Below are positions 1 to 9,604 of a stretch of DNA of 64,000 bases, piece by piece. The DNA comes from Saccharothrix tamanrassetensis (GTDB taxonomy: Bacteria; Actinomycetota; Actinomycetes; Mycobacteriales; Pseudonocardiaceae). A program made the position numbers and the translations under genes. The stretch lies in NCBI RefSeq assembly GCF_014203665.1, contig NZ_JACHJN010000005.1:620001-684000 (forward strand), written 5' to 3'. The notes under the pieces were generated by a model that saw only the letters and a program-made list of their open reading frames with translations, was not told the DNA's origin and did no database searches. Within the stretch, counting starts at the first letter, position 1; every line of letters starts with the position of its first letter.

Positions 1-6
1 ACCGAG

Positions 7-459
7 GTGACCGACTGGGAGGCGTTCGGCGGCGGTCTCACCGAGGCGTTGCGGGAAGTGTCCGACCGGGTCTTCCTGGTCGTCTTCTCGCGCGCCGATC
101 CCCGGGTGTTCGTGCAGTTCGCCGGCGGCGAGCACGAGTTGCACGCCGAGGCGGCGGCGCCGTCCGCGGATCCCGGCCGGATGGCCGCGGCCGGGTGGAA
201 GCCGCCGACCGGCATCGACCCGCCGAACTGGACCTGCTCCTCGCCGCTGCCCGCGTTGACGGTGGAGTACGCCGCGATCGCGGCGCGCTGTGTGGTGGCG
301 TTGCGCGATGTCCACGGGCTCCCCGGTCCCGATGAGCTGGTGTACAAGGCATGGCGCGACGCGGAATGGCCGTCCGGCGCGGTTCCGTCCGCCGAACGGG
401 ACCTGGGTGAGAACCCGCTGGTGCTGTCGTGGCTGGGCATCCCGTCCGCGACCGGGTGA
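7..459 (+). CDS. TY-Chap-like small protein (5' end uncertain)
   Basis: A 150-residue soluble protein. The central pattern FVQFAGG followed by a GW...PP...NW block and a C-terminal LVYKAW helix resembles the small actinobacterial TY-Chap domain family (putative chaperone-like proteins, function not established). There is no signal peptide or membrane segment. The assigned start is a GTG at base 7, but the two codons before it are also open and the window begins there, so the true start may lie upstream. It is followed by a convergent dihydrofolate-reductase-family gene. The family assignment comes from memory of the motif pattern and is tentative. Confidence 0.5.
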   Translation: MTDWEAFGGGLTEALREVSDRVFLVVFSRADPRVFVQFAGGEHELHAEAAAPSADPGRMAAAGWKPPTGIDPPNWTCSSPLPALTVEYAAIAARCVVALRDVHGLPGPDELVYKAWRDAEWPSGAVPSAERDLGENPLVLSWLGIPSATG

Positions 460-489
460 CAGCAGGCGACGACCACCATCGTGACCCGG

Positions 490-1056
490 TCAGCCGAGGA
501 CGGGCTTGTAGCGCAGGAGGACCGCGCCCGATGCGAAGGTGCGGTTCTCCAGCAGTTCCAGCTTCAGCCAGGTGTCCAGTGACGGGAAGAACGGTGTGCC
601 GCCGCCGATCGCGACCGGCCTGACCAGCACGTGGAACTCGTCTACGAGGCCGGCCCGGATCAGGGGCGCGGCGAGCGTGGCACCGCCCACCTCCATCAGG
701 CCGTCGGTCTCGGCCTTCAGCCTCCTGGCGGTCTCGACCACGTCACCCCGTTCCAGCCTGGAGTTCCAGTCGACCGATTCCAGGGTTCGGGAGAAGACCA
801 CTTTCCGCATCCCCAGCCACAGCCGGGCGTACTCGGCCTCCACCGGGGGCACGTCGGGTGCCTGGTCGGCGGTCGGCCAGTGGGCCGACATCAGCTCGTA
901 GAGCTTGCGCCCGTACAGCGACAGCGCGATCTGCCCGGTGCGGTCGTTCCAGTACTGGTGCAGCTCGTCGTCCGGCGTGCCCCAGCCGAGGTCGCCGTTC
1001 GCGTCGGCGGTGTAGCCGTCCACCGAGACGTTCAGGCCATAGGTCAGCGTTCCCAT
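490..1056 (-). CDS. Dihydrofolate reductase family protein (RibD C-terminal-like)
   Basis: 188 residues. The N-terminus MGTLTYGLNVSVDGYTAD is the typical opening strand of the RibD_C/DHFR-like fold. It is followed by LYGRKLYELM, then KVVFSRTLESVDW, and then the VGGATLAAPLIRAGLVDE signature, in which the glycine-rich turn binds NADPH. The length matches the stand-alone family (about 180-200 residues). Such proteins are NADPH-dependent oxidoreductases; the physiological substrate is usually unknown and cannot be inferred here. The ATG at 1056 gives the conserved start; the longer open frame upstream lacks family similarity. Confidence 0.85.
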   Translation of the reverse strand: MGTLTYGLNVSVDGYTADANGDLGWGTPDDELHQYWNDRTGQIALSLYGRKLYELMSAHWPTADQAPDVPPVEAEYARLWLGMRKVVFSRTLESVDWNSRLERGDVVETARRLKAETDGLMEVGGATLAAPLIRAGLVDEFHVLVRPVAIGGGTPFFPSLDTWLKLELLENRTFASGAVLLRYKPVLG

Positions 1057-1106
1057 GGTGGTACAGAATGCCGGAGCGCGGGAAACTCCACGACCGAGGT
1101 CGCCCG

Positions 1107-1586
1107 TCAGGCCCCGGAAGCAGTGCGTCGGCTGAGCAGCAGGTAGCCGGTGGCAGTGCGGCGCAGCGTCAGCAACAGACTCGACGCCGCCGCGGTGGCG
1201 ACTGCGACGGGAACGGCGGTGGAGATGACGACCGCTTCCGGCGCGTTGTCGCTGTCGGGCGCGATCAAGGTCAGGGCGTGCAGCAGGTAGGCCCCGCAGA
1301 CCAACAGTTCCAGCGCGGCACCGGTGACCAGCGCACTCCGCCCGATCCCCATCGCCAGTCGCATCCCGCCCACGGTCAACAGCACCGACGCCACGACCTG
1401 GACCGCGACCACCGACCACGCGAGGAGCACGACCCAGCCCACCGCCGGCGGCTCGACCAGGACCACGACGGCGAGCACACCGCCGATCAGCGTCCCAATC
1501 CCGACCAGCACGCCCAGAACCGCAGCGCAGGTCACCGATCCGGGTCGCATCCCCGCTTCGTCCAACAAAGCGTCCAGCCGGGTCAT
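1107..1586 (-). CDS. Small four-helix membrane protein
   Basis: 159 residues with four clear hydrophobic segments, at about residues 19-45, 52-77, 86-109 and 120-143. The short N-terminal stretch MTRLDALLDEAGM is soluble. I recognise no enzyme motif. The start is the ATG at 1586, preceded by a good ribosome binding site (AAGGGACACC). It is divergent from the NB-ARC/TPR gene that begins at 1818, so the 230 bp between them must hold both promoters. No function is assigned. Confidence 0.6.
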   Translation of the reverse strand: MTRLDALLDEAGMRPGSVTCAAVLGVLVGIGTLIGGVLAVVVLVEPPAVGWVVLLAWSVVAVQVVASVLLTVGGMRLAMGIGRSALVTGAALELLVCGAYLLHALTLIAPDSDNAPEAVVISTAVPVAVATAAASSLLLTLRRTATGYLLLSRRTASGA

Positions 1587-1817
1587 GGTGTCCCTTCGGC
1601 TCGGCGACCACGCCCTCTTCATCGCCGACGCGTCCCCGACCGTTTCGCTCGGCGGCATCAGCGGATGCTGGTCAGGTGTTGTGCCAGGGTTGTCCGCAGT
1701 TGTGCGTTGTGGGGGTTTTCGGGGCGGGTTGTGGTGTTGGTGGTCGGCTGGCGGGGTCGGCGGTGCGGGTGTGGGGTGGGTGTGGGCGGTGCCGGTGATG
1801 GGTGTGTGCCGGGCGGG

Positions 1818-3898
1818 GTGAGCCAGGCCGGTGGTGCGTCGCACGGGTCGAACCTGTTGCAGGCCGGCGGGGACGTCACGGTCGTGGGTGATGTGATCGC
1901 CGTGGCGGGTGCGCCGGTGGTGCCGGTGATGGAGTCGGTGCCGGCTGTGTCGTGGGTGGGTCGTGTCCCGGTGGTGCCTGGGTCGTTCGTGGGCCGTGGG
2001 GCCGAGTTGGCCAGGTTGGATGCGGTGGTGGCGGGGTCGTCGGGTGGCCGTGCTGTGGTGGTGGCGGTGCACGGTCTGGGAGGGGTGGGGAAGAGCACGT
2101 TGGCGGCACGGTTCGCAGAGGTGCAGGGCGCCCGGTTCTCTTTGGTGTGGTGGATCACCGCGGATTCTCCTGCGGCGCTGGAGGTCGGGGTGGCCGATCT
2201 GGCGACCGCGTTGGCTCCGCAGTCGGCGGTTCTGCCGGTGGAGCAGCGGGTCGAGTTGGGGGTGCGGTGGCTGGCCGCGCACGAGGACTGGTTGCTGGTG
2301 CTGGACAACGTGACCGCGCCTGGTGAGGTGGCGGGGTTGTTGGAGCGGGTGCGGACCGGCACGGTGGTGATCACCAGCCGTCGGGGTTCGGGCTGGCGGG
2401 GTGTGCAGACGGTGCGGTTGGACGTGCTCCCGGCCGACGAGGCGGTGGATCTGCTGGCCCGGATCGTGCGGTCGGAATGGCCGGGCGCGGACCTGGCCGG
2501 TGGGGACCGGTTGTGCGCGGAGTTGGGGTGGCTGCCGTTGGCGGTGGAGCAGGCGGGCGCCTACCTCGCGCAGAACCGCATCACCCCCACCACTTACCTG
2601 GATCTGTTGGCGCGGTCCCGGTGCGGATGTTCACCGCGACGGCGGAGGGCGGTGACGCGCAGCGCACGATGGCGCGGGTCTGGCACGTCACCCTCGACCG
2701 GCTGGCCGACACCCCGGTGGCGGGGCGGGTGCTGCGGCAGTTGGCGTGGTACGCCCCCGACGGCATCCCTCGCGCCTTGTCGGCAGGGGTGGTCGGGGAA
2801 CCGGATCTGTCCGAGGCGCTGGGCAGGCTGGCCGCCTACAACATGATCACCCTCACCTCCGACTCCGTCACGGTGCACCGGCTGGTCCAGGCGGTCACCC
2901 GCACCCCCGATCCGACCGACCCCCACCGGCGGCCCGAGGACATCACCACCGCCCGCGACACCGCCACGAACACCCTGACAACGGCCCTGGCAGAACGTGA
3001 CCCGCTCAATCCCGGGGACTGGCCGGCCTACCGGACGGTCGTTCCCCACGCCCGGACCCTGCTCGACCACACCACACCGGACACCGACACCACGGCGACG
3101 TGCCTGCTCCTCACGGAGCTGGGCCGCTACCTCGAAGGCCAAGGCGACCTCGCGACCGCCATCGCCTACCACGCCCGCGCCGCCGCCGGCACCGAACGCC
3201 TCAACGGCCCCGACCACCGGGACACGCTGACCTCACGGAACAACCTGGCCGCCGCCTATCACGCAGTGGGTGACCTGGGACGTGCGATCCCGCTGCACGA
3301 AGCCACCCTCACCGACCGCGAACGCGTGCTGGGCCCCGACCACCCGCACACGTTGATCTCGCGCAACAACCTGGCTTACGCCTATCACGCGGCGGGTGAT
3401 CTCGGGCGGGCGATCCCGCTGTACGAAGCCACCCTCGCCGACTGTGAACGGGTGTTGGGCATCGACCACCCGGACACGCTGGGCTCGCGCAACAACCTGG
3501 CCGGCGCTTACGACTCGGCGGGTGATCTCCGGCGGGCGATCCCGCTGCTCGAAGTCACCCTGGCCGACTACGAGCGGGTGCTGGGCCTCGACCATCCGAA
3601 CACGTTGAACGCGCGGAACAACCTGGCCGGTGCCTATCGGGCGGTTGGTGATCTGGGGCGGGCGATCCCGCTGCTCGAAGCCGCCGTCGCCGACCGCGAA
3701 CGCGTGTTGGGCCTCGACCATCCGGACACGTTGGGCTCGCGGAACAACCTGGCCGCCACCTACGAGTCGGCGGGTGATCCGGGTCGGGCGATCCCGCTGT
3801 TCGAAGCTGTCCTCGCCGATTGCGAACGAGTACTCGGCCGTGACCACCCCAGAACCAGGGTGATCCGCTCGAACCTCGACAACACGAAAAAACGTTGA
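1818..3898 (+). pseudogene. NB-ARC / TPR-repeat STAND protein, frameshifted
   Basis: Two open frames encode one protein. The first (from a GTG near 1818, with 1806 as an alternative) has a short N-terminal effector-like segment, a P-loop GLGGVGKSTLA near residue 90, a Walker B LLVLDN, and an NB-ARC helix LGWLPLAVEQAGAYL. Near 2620 the frame breaks: LLAR should continue as PVRMFTATAEGG, and adding one base to the CCC run restores it. The second frame carries the winged-helix remnant and about six kinesin-light-chain-type TPR units of 42 residues (GxDHPxTLxSRNNLAxAY) from roughly 3200 to 3880. Such STAND ATPases act as signalling or conflict-system switches. Loss of function or a sequencing error is equally possible. 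Confidence 0.75.
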
Positions 3899-4145
3899 AG
3901 CTCCATCCTCGGTTCTGCACAACGACAGCGTCGATGAGCGTGAGGGTGCCGAACGTCCGTTCGTCAGCAGAAGCGGACATTCCGTTGGTGCTGGTTGGTC
4001 CTCGTGGCCGCCCGGCACCCCTGGTGGCTCGGCCGTCCTGACGCAGAGCGGTGACCGTGGTGGCTGGTTGCTCTGCGGATTCCTACTTTTTTCACATCGG
4101 TCCGGCACCCTCGTCGGTGAATCCGGAGAGCCGAGGAGGAGTTGC

Positions 4146-4331
4146 ATGGTGAGTCGGAAGCGGTACCTGGCTGCGACCGGGTTGTTCGCGGCGGCGCTGA
4201 CCACCGGGGCGGTGGCGCGGGCGACGGAGGCGTGGCCGGTCGAGTCGAAGTCGTCGACCACGGTCGTGGACCAGTCGCAGACCACCGCCCGAGCCGATCC
4301 GGGGGACGGCAAACGGTTCAGGGCAGACTGA
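4146..4331 (+). CDS. Small exported peptide, 61 residues
   Basis: A short ORF starting at an ATG preceded by GAGGAGGAGTTGC, one of the strongest ribosome binding sites in this region. The N-terminus MVSRKRYLAATGLFAAAL is a basic head plus hydrophobic core, followed by TTGAVARATEA, consistent with a Sec signal peptide cleaved after an Ala-x-Ala. The remaining mature part is about 35 polar residues rich in Ser/Thr and ends in FRAD. It is convergent with the SARP gene, and the two stop codons abut in the palindrome TGATCA. No homology is recognised, so no function is assigned. Confidence 0.5.
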   Translation: MVSRKRYLAATGLFAAALTTGAVARATEAWPVESKSSTTVVDQSQTTARADPGDGKRFRAD

Positions 4332-6907
4332 TCAGCGGTCGGCGGCCAGGTCGTCGAGCCCGCGCAGCACGCGTTCCACGTCCTGGGTGCGGTGCTGCGC
4401 CCGGTACAGCTCTACGGCCTGCCGCCACACCTCGCGCGCCCGGCGCACCTCGCCCAGTGCCACGTGCGCCCGGGCCATCCGGTCCAGGGTGTCGGCCTCT
4501 TCGAAGCTGTCGAGCCGGCGGCGTTGCAGGTCCAGCGCCCTCCGGTAGTAGTCGACCGCGTCGGTGGGTCGGCCGCTGTGGTGGGCGATGAACCCGAGGC
4601 TGTCCAACGCGTCGGCCTCGTCTGCGCCAGCACGCGGTGGGTGTGTGCGCGGGCGAGCCGGTCACCGGCCTCCTCCGCGAGCTCCAGGGAGCGGGAAAGG
4701 TGGGTCATCGCCTCCTCGTGCAGGCCGGTGTAGGTGGCCGTGCCGCCCAGCAGGCGGTGCGCCAGGACGAGGGCGGCGCGGTCGCCGGTGCGTTCGACGG
4801 CGCGCAGCCCGATCCGCCACACCGCGACAGCGTCGTGCAGGCGTCCGCCGCGGTGGTGGAAGTCGTCCAGCGCCCAGGCCAGTTGCCACGCCTGCGTGTC
4901 GTGGCCGCGCTCGGCGGCCAACTGCTGGGCGGCCAGCAGGTTCGGGTGCTCCGCCGAGAACCAGGCGAGCGCCGACGACCCGTCGGCGATCCGGTGCGGG
5001 CGGCAACCCGGTGTGGGCGGGTCGAGGTGGATGGGGCTGCGGTGCGGTTCCAGCAGGCGGTCCGCCAGGTGCGCGGTGTGCAGGTAGAAGTCGACCAGGC
5101 GGCACAGCGCCGCGTCTTGCCCGGTGTCGTCGGTGTCCTGCTCGGCGATGCCGGCCGCGTACAGCTTGACGAGGTCGTGCATCGACCACCGGGCGGGCGC
5201 GTGCTGCACCACCAGGTGCAGGTCTTCCAGGGTGCGCAGCACCTGGCGGGTCGTGGGCACCGGCAGGTCGAGCAGGTTCGCGGCGACGGGCAGGCCGACG
5301 TCGGGGCCCGGGGCGAGCCCGAGCAGCGCGAGCGCCCTGGCCTGCTGCGCGCTCAGTGCCCGGTGCGACCAGGACAGCACGGTGGGCAGGCTCATCCCGA
5401 CGTTGTCGTCGTCCAGCACGTCGAGCCGGGTGGCCTCGTCCCGCAGTTCGCCCGCCAACGCCGACAGCGGGAATTCCGGGTACGCGGTGGCGCGACCGGC
5501 GACGATGGCGAGCGCGAGCGGATAGCCGCCGCACCACGACAGCAGTTCGCGCACGGCCTCCGGTTCGGCGTCGATCCGTGCCGCTCCCACGCGGTGGGTG
5601 AGCACCGAGCGGGCCTCGTCGGCGGAGAGCGCGTCCAGGCGCACCGGGCGGGCACCGTGCCGGGCGGGCAGTTCGGCCGGCCTGTCCCGGCTGGTGACCA
5701 CGATGGCACACGTCGGGCTGCCCGGCAGCAGCGGCGCGACCTGGTCGGAACTGCGAGCGTTGTCCACGACGACCAAGACCCGCCTGCCCGCCACGAGACT
5801 GCGGAACAGGGCGCTCTGCGCGTGCACGTCGGGCGGCACCGCGCGCGGGTCGACGCCGAGCGCCCCCAGGAAGCCGCGCAGGGCCGTCGACGGGTCCATC
5901 GGGCTCGCGTTGGGGCTGAAACCCTGGAGGTCCACGAACAGTTGGCCGTCCGGGAACCGGTCGGCGTGCCGGTGCGCCCAGTGCAGCGCGAGCCACGTCT
6001 TGCCGATGCCGCCCGCGCCGGTCACCGCGGTGACCGCGACGATGTCGCCGTCCGCGCCGCCCAGGGCCGTGGTGAGCTCGGCCTGCTCCGCCGCGCGGCC
6101 GGTGAAGCCCGCCGGTGCGGGCGGCAGTTGGCGCGGCACCGGGCCGGTCGGCTGTGCGCCTGGTCGCACCGTCACCACCAGCGCCGGGTCGCCGGACAGG
6201 ATGCGGTGGTGCAGTTCGCGCAGCGGTTCGCCGGGGTCGGTGCCCAACTCCTCGACCAGCCGGGCGCGCAACCCGCGGTAGTGCTCCAGGGCGTCGGCGG
6301 CGCGACCCGCGCGGTAGAGCGCTTGCAGGTACTGGCCCGCCACCCGCTCGTCCAGCGGGTTGTCCTCGGCACGCGAGGCCAGTTCGGCCACCAGGTCTTC
6401 GCCGTGCCCCAGCGCGAGGCGGGCGTCGACCAGGTCGTCCTCTGCGGCGCGGCGCTCGCGTCCGAGCCTCGACCGCTCCGCGGCGGCCCACTCCCCGCCG
6501 AGCCCGGACAGCGCCCCGCCACAGAGCGACGGCGTCGGTCAACGCTCGGGCGGTGTGCGCCGGATCCCGCGAGGCGCGTGCCCCGGCGCACAGCGCGCGG
6601 AACCGGTGCAGGTCCACCAGGTCGGGGTCGCCGAGCAGGTAGCTGCCCGCGCGACGTTCGATGGACGCACGTGCGCCGCCGCCCAGTGCCAGTCGCAGTC
6701 GGGAGATGTAGGAGTAGAGCGTGCGGCGGGTTCGGGGAGAGGCGTCCGGCCCCAGACCCGGTCGGCCAAGCGATCACGGGGGACTACCCGGCCGCAGTCC
6801 ACGGCCAACGCCGCGAGGACGCACCGCTGTTTGACCGGTCCCAGATCGACCGGGCTCCCGTCGACATACGCGGTGACCTCCCCCAAGAGCCCGAACTGCA
6901 CCGTCAT
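4332..6907 (-). pseudogene. SARP/AfsR-type regulator (BTAD, NB-ARC, TPR), three frameshifts
   Basis: It starts at the ATG at 6907 with RBS AGGGAAG. Reading down the minus strand there is an OmpR-like winged helix (MTVQFGLLGEVTAYVDG ... RLADRVWG). The BTAD domain follows (RALTDAVALWRG ... ERVAGQYLQALYRAGRAADAL), then NB-ARC with P-loop GAGGIGKTWLAL, and C-terminal TPRs ending in DVERVLRGLDDLAADR. This is the SARP family of pathway activators. The protein is split across frames by three one-base losses: near 6752 (after RVWG, GGGGCC run), near 6508 (after ALWR, G run) and near 4621 (after VLAQT). Inserting one base at each restores a continuous protein of about 857 residues. It lies upstream of the dxs operon and could be its regulator. 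As written it is non-functional. Confidence 0.8.
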
Positions 6908-7159
6908 GAACTTCCCTCGCACGGCCTGGGCGACCTCTCGGTGACGAGGGATACCGCACCGGCGTGACGACACTGAGCCATTCGCGGCGCGTTCACACGA
7001 ACGGCGGCGTGCCGACCGTACGTCGCGATTGTCCGCGCACCGGGTGAAGCACAGGCTCAGACCGGGCTCGATGTGGATGCGGTAGGCCCCGGCGATGGCA
7101 ACGTCCGGGCGGTGGGAACCCGGCAGAAGTCCGGCGGGACAACCAATTCGGCCGCAGTA

Positions 7160-7288
7160 TCACGCTGTGGCGGTGCAGCCGCCGGCGAATTCCTCGCTGG
7201 TCGGGTTCGCGTCCGCGAGGTCCTGGTTCCGGCCTGCCCGTTCGGCGTCGTCGCCCGCGCGCGGTCGGCCTGCCTCGATTGTTTCCAT
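7160..7288 (-). CDS. Short peptide (42 aa) with very strong RBS
   Basis: A 42-codon ORF on the minus strand whose ATG (7288) is preceded by GGGAGGAGGGGATC, a near-perfect Shine-Dalgarno sequence. Third-position GC is about 80 percent, as expected for coding DNA here. The peptide begins METIEAG, is hydrophilic and acidic, and ends DLADANPTSEEF then AGGCTATA, with a single Cys and several Thr at the very C-terminus. That layout (acidic leader, short Cys/Thr/Ala tail) recalls a RiPP precursor, but no RiPP-modifying enzyme is recognisable nearby. It lies 250 bp upstream of the SARP gene in the same direction. It may instead be a leader or regulatory peptide. Confidence 0.45.
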   Translation of the reverse strand: METIEAGRPRAGDDAERAGRNQDLADANPTSEEFAGGCTATA

Positions 7289-7636
7289 GATCCCCTCCTC
7301 CCGGTCGTCGACGCGACATTCCCGACCGCGCTGGGTAGCCGATGTGAAGATCGGTAAACACAGCTCAGCAAGCCGGCGTCCTCCGGCGGTTCCCGGGCTC
7401 TCATATCAAGATTTTTCCGCCCAGGAGCGGTCACCGTCTGCTTGTCGGCCCTCGAGGGGTCCTCATGTGGTAGTCCACGGGGCTGACCGGAGTGGCGCCC
7501 TGGGGGTACCCACTGTGACGTCACTGCCTCGGGCATGGGTCAAATTGATGAATTCGGCGACCTCGCTTGATCGTCCGGTTCGGTTGCGGCCCCTTTCTGC
7601 TTTTGCTACGTTCGGCGGGGATAGGGGGCGCCGGGG
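7289..7636. other. Intergenic region upstream of the dxs operon
   Basis: About 350 bp with no convincing gene. It should contain the minus-strand promoter for the short peptide/SARP side and the plus-strand promoter of the dxs operon. A lower-GC stretch near 7545-7615 (GATGAATTCGGC, CCCTTTCTGCTTTTGC) is the likeliest promoter zone, but I could not assign confident -35/-10 boxes. Confidence 0.4.
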
Positions 7637-7750
7637 GTGTCCGAGGTCGACATCAATGAATTGCCTTGGCTGGACGGGGTGACCTGTCGGTCGACTCGGT
7701 TTGCGGGAAACCTTCCTCGTGGTGCACCGAAGTGCGCGTTAATCCGCTGA
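7637..7750 (+). CDS. Candidate short ORF (37 aa) just before dxs
   Basis: A GTG-started frame with AGGGGG eight bases upstream. It encodes a peptide opening VSEVDINELPWLDGV and closing GAPKCALIR, with two cysteines. Third-position GC is only about 65 percent, weaker than for true genes here, and it contains a TTA leucine codon near its end. It ends 50 bp before the dxs start. It could be a translated leader, a small peptide gene or chance. Confidence 0.22.
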   Translation: MSEVDINELPWLDGVTCRSTRFAGNLPRGAPKCALIR

Positions 7751-7800
7751 CCGGTGGCTCATGTCTGCGGGTCGCCCGTTGTTCGTCGTGGGAGGTATCG

Positions 7801-9600
7801 ATGGAGGATCAGTTCGCGGCGCGCCTGCGGGAGGGTGACGGCATTAATCCGGCGGATGTGAAAGCGCTGAGCCACCGGGAGTTATGCCGGTTCGCCGACG
7901 CCGTCCGCGCGTTCCTCGTGGAGAACGTGGTCGTCTCCGGGGGGCATCTCGGATCCAACCTCGGTGTTGTGGAACTGACCCTCGCACTCCACCGGACCTT
8001 CTCGTCGCCCGCCGATCGGATCATCTGGGACACCGGACACCAGGCGTACGTGCACAAGGTGGTCACCGGGCGCTCGCCGGACTTCAGGCGGCTGCGGGTG
8101 GCCGGGGGGATGTCGGGCTACCCCAGCCGGAAGGAGTCCGACCACGACCTCGTCGAGAACTCCCACGCGTCGACCGCGCTGTCCTACGCCGACGGCTTCG
8201 CCAAGGCCAATGCGTTGCGGCACAACGAGGACAGCCATGTCATCGCGGTCATCGGCGACGGCTCCCTGACCGGTGGCATGGCCTGGGAGGCGTTGAACAA
8301 CATCGGCGATGCCCAGCGCAAGGTCATCGTCGTGCTGAACGACAACGGTCGTTCCTACAGCCCGACGGTGGGTGTGGTCAGCCACCGGCTGCACGACGAC
8401 GACGGCGGCTCGGGTCTGTTCGAACAGCTGGGCCTGCGATGCGTGGGTCCGGTCGACGGCCACGACCTGGTGGCACTGGAAGAGGCTTTCGAGCTGGCCA
8501 AGCAAGCGGGTGGACCGGTGCTCGTCCACTGCCGGACCACCAAGGGACTCGGCTACCGGCCCGCGGAGACCGACGAGGTCGACCACCTGCACGCGGTGCC
8601 GCCGCGGCGGGCGGAGCCGGCCACCGCACCGAGCCGTGGCACCTGGACGCAGGCGTTCGAAGAGGAGTTGCTGGACATCGCCGAGGAACGACCGGACATC
8701 GTCGCCGTCACCGCGGCCATGCTGCACCCGGTCGGCCTCGGCCGGTTCGCCGAGAGGTACCCGGATCGGGTGTTCGACGTGGGCCTGGCCGAGCAGCACG
8801 CGGTCACGTCGAGCGCGGCGATGGCCATGGCGGGTCTGCGGCCGGTGGTGCCGATCTACTCGACGTTCCTCAACCGCGCCTTCGACCAACTGCTGCTGGA
8901 CTGCGGGTTGCACGAGTGCCCGGTGACGTTCGTGCTGGACCGCTCCGGCATCACCGGGGAGGACGGCCCGAGCCACCACGGGATGTGGGACTTGTCGTTG
9001 CTCCGGATAGTGCCGAACATGCAGATCAGCGCCCCCCGCGACGGGGCCACGCTGCGGCGGGCGCTGCGGCGCTGCCTAGAGACCGCCGGCGGCCCCACCG
9101 CGATCCGCTTCCCGAAGGGGGAGTTGCCCGAGGACCTGGCGGCTTCCGCCTGCGATGGCCTCGACGTCCTCCACGGGGAGGCGCACCCGACCACCCCGCG
9201 AGACGTGTTGATCCTCGCCGTCGGGGCCATGGCGACCGAATGCCTGGCTGCCGCGATGGAACTGGAGGCCGGCGGGATCACCGTGACGGTCGTCGACCCG
9301 AGATGGGTCCACCCGCTTCCGCCGGCGGTCGCGGACATCGCGGCACAGCACCGCGTCGCGCTGTCGGTCGAGGACAACACCCGCACCGGGGGCGTCGGCA
9401 CCGCGTTCCTGCAACTGCTCAGCGACCTGCGGGTGCGGACCCCTGTCCGCACGCTCGCTGTCGAGGCCGCGTTCCAGCCGCACGGCAACCGTCGGAAACT
9501 GCTCGCCGACCTCGGGTTGACGGGCGCCGCGATTGCCGACGCGGCTCACGCGTCGCTGTGCGGGCACCTCGGCGAGCAACCGTTCAGCACGGGGAGGTGA
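7801..9600 (+). CDS. dxs: 1-deoxy-D-xylulose-5-phosphate synthase
   Basis: A 599-residue thiamine-diphosphate enzyme that condenses pyruvate and glyceraldehyde-3-phosphate, the first committed step of the MEP isoprenoid pathway. Visible motifs are [40 protein letters not shown], the TPP motif [23 protein letters not shown], and the transketolase-type pyrimidine domain ([25 protein letters not shown]). It is slightly shorter than the usual 620-640 residues. The ATG at 7801 follows GGGAGGTATCG; longer frames upstream lack homology. It is the first gene of a tight operon and has a rare TTA leucine codon at 7882-7884 (codon 28), suggesting bldA-dependent translation. In this context it is probably a pathway-dedicated second copy that boosts precursor supply; whether another copy exists elsewhere cannot be seen. 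Confidence 0.95.
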   Translation: MEDQFAARLREGDGINPADVKALSHRELCRFADAVRAFLVENVVVSGGHLGSNLGVVELTLALHRTFSSPADRIIWDTGHQAYVHKVVTGRSPDFRRLRVAGGMSGYPSRKESDHDLVENSHASTALSYADGFAKANALRHNEDSHVIAVIGDGSLTGGMAWEALNNIGDAQRKVIVVLNDNGRSYSPTVGVVSHRLHDDDGGSGLFEQLGLRCVGPVDGHDLVALEEAFELAKQAGGPVLVHCRTTKGLGYRPAETDEVDHLHAVPPRRAEPATAPSRGTWTQAFEEELLDIAEERPDIVAVTAAMLHPVGLGRFAERYPDRVFDVGLAEQHAVTSSAAMAMAGLRPVVPIYSTFLNRAFDQLLLDCGLHECPVTFVLDRSGITGEDGPSHHGMWDLSLLRIVPNMQISAPRDGATLRRALRRCLETAGGPTAIRFPKGELPEDLAASACDGLDVLHGEAHPTTPRDVLILAVGAMATECLAAAMELEAGGITVTVVDPRWVHPLPPAVADIAAQHRVALSVEDNTRTGGVGTAFLQLLSDLRVRTPVRTLAVEAAFQPHGNRRKLLADLGLTGAAIADAAHASLCGHLGEQPFSTGR

Positions 9601-9604
9601 AGAG

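Noticed and set aside
3200..3880. Regular 126-bp DNA repeats considered as a satellite or CRISPR-like array
   Set aside because: They encode the 42-residue TPR units of the NB-ARC protein; there are no spacers or conserved short repeats.
7160..7288. Short peptide as a definite lanthipeptide precursor
   Set aside because: There is no LanM, LanKC, YcaO, radical SAM or lasso enzyme nearby; it is kept only as an unassigned short ORF.
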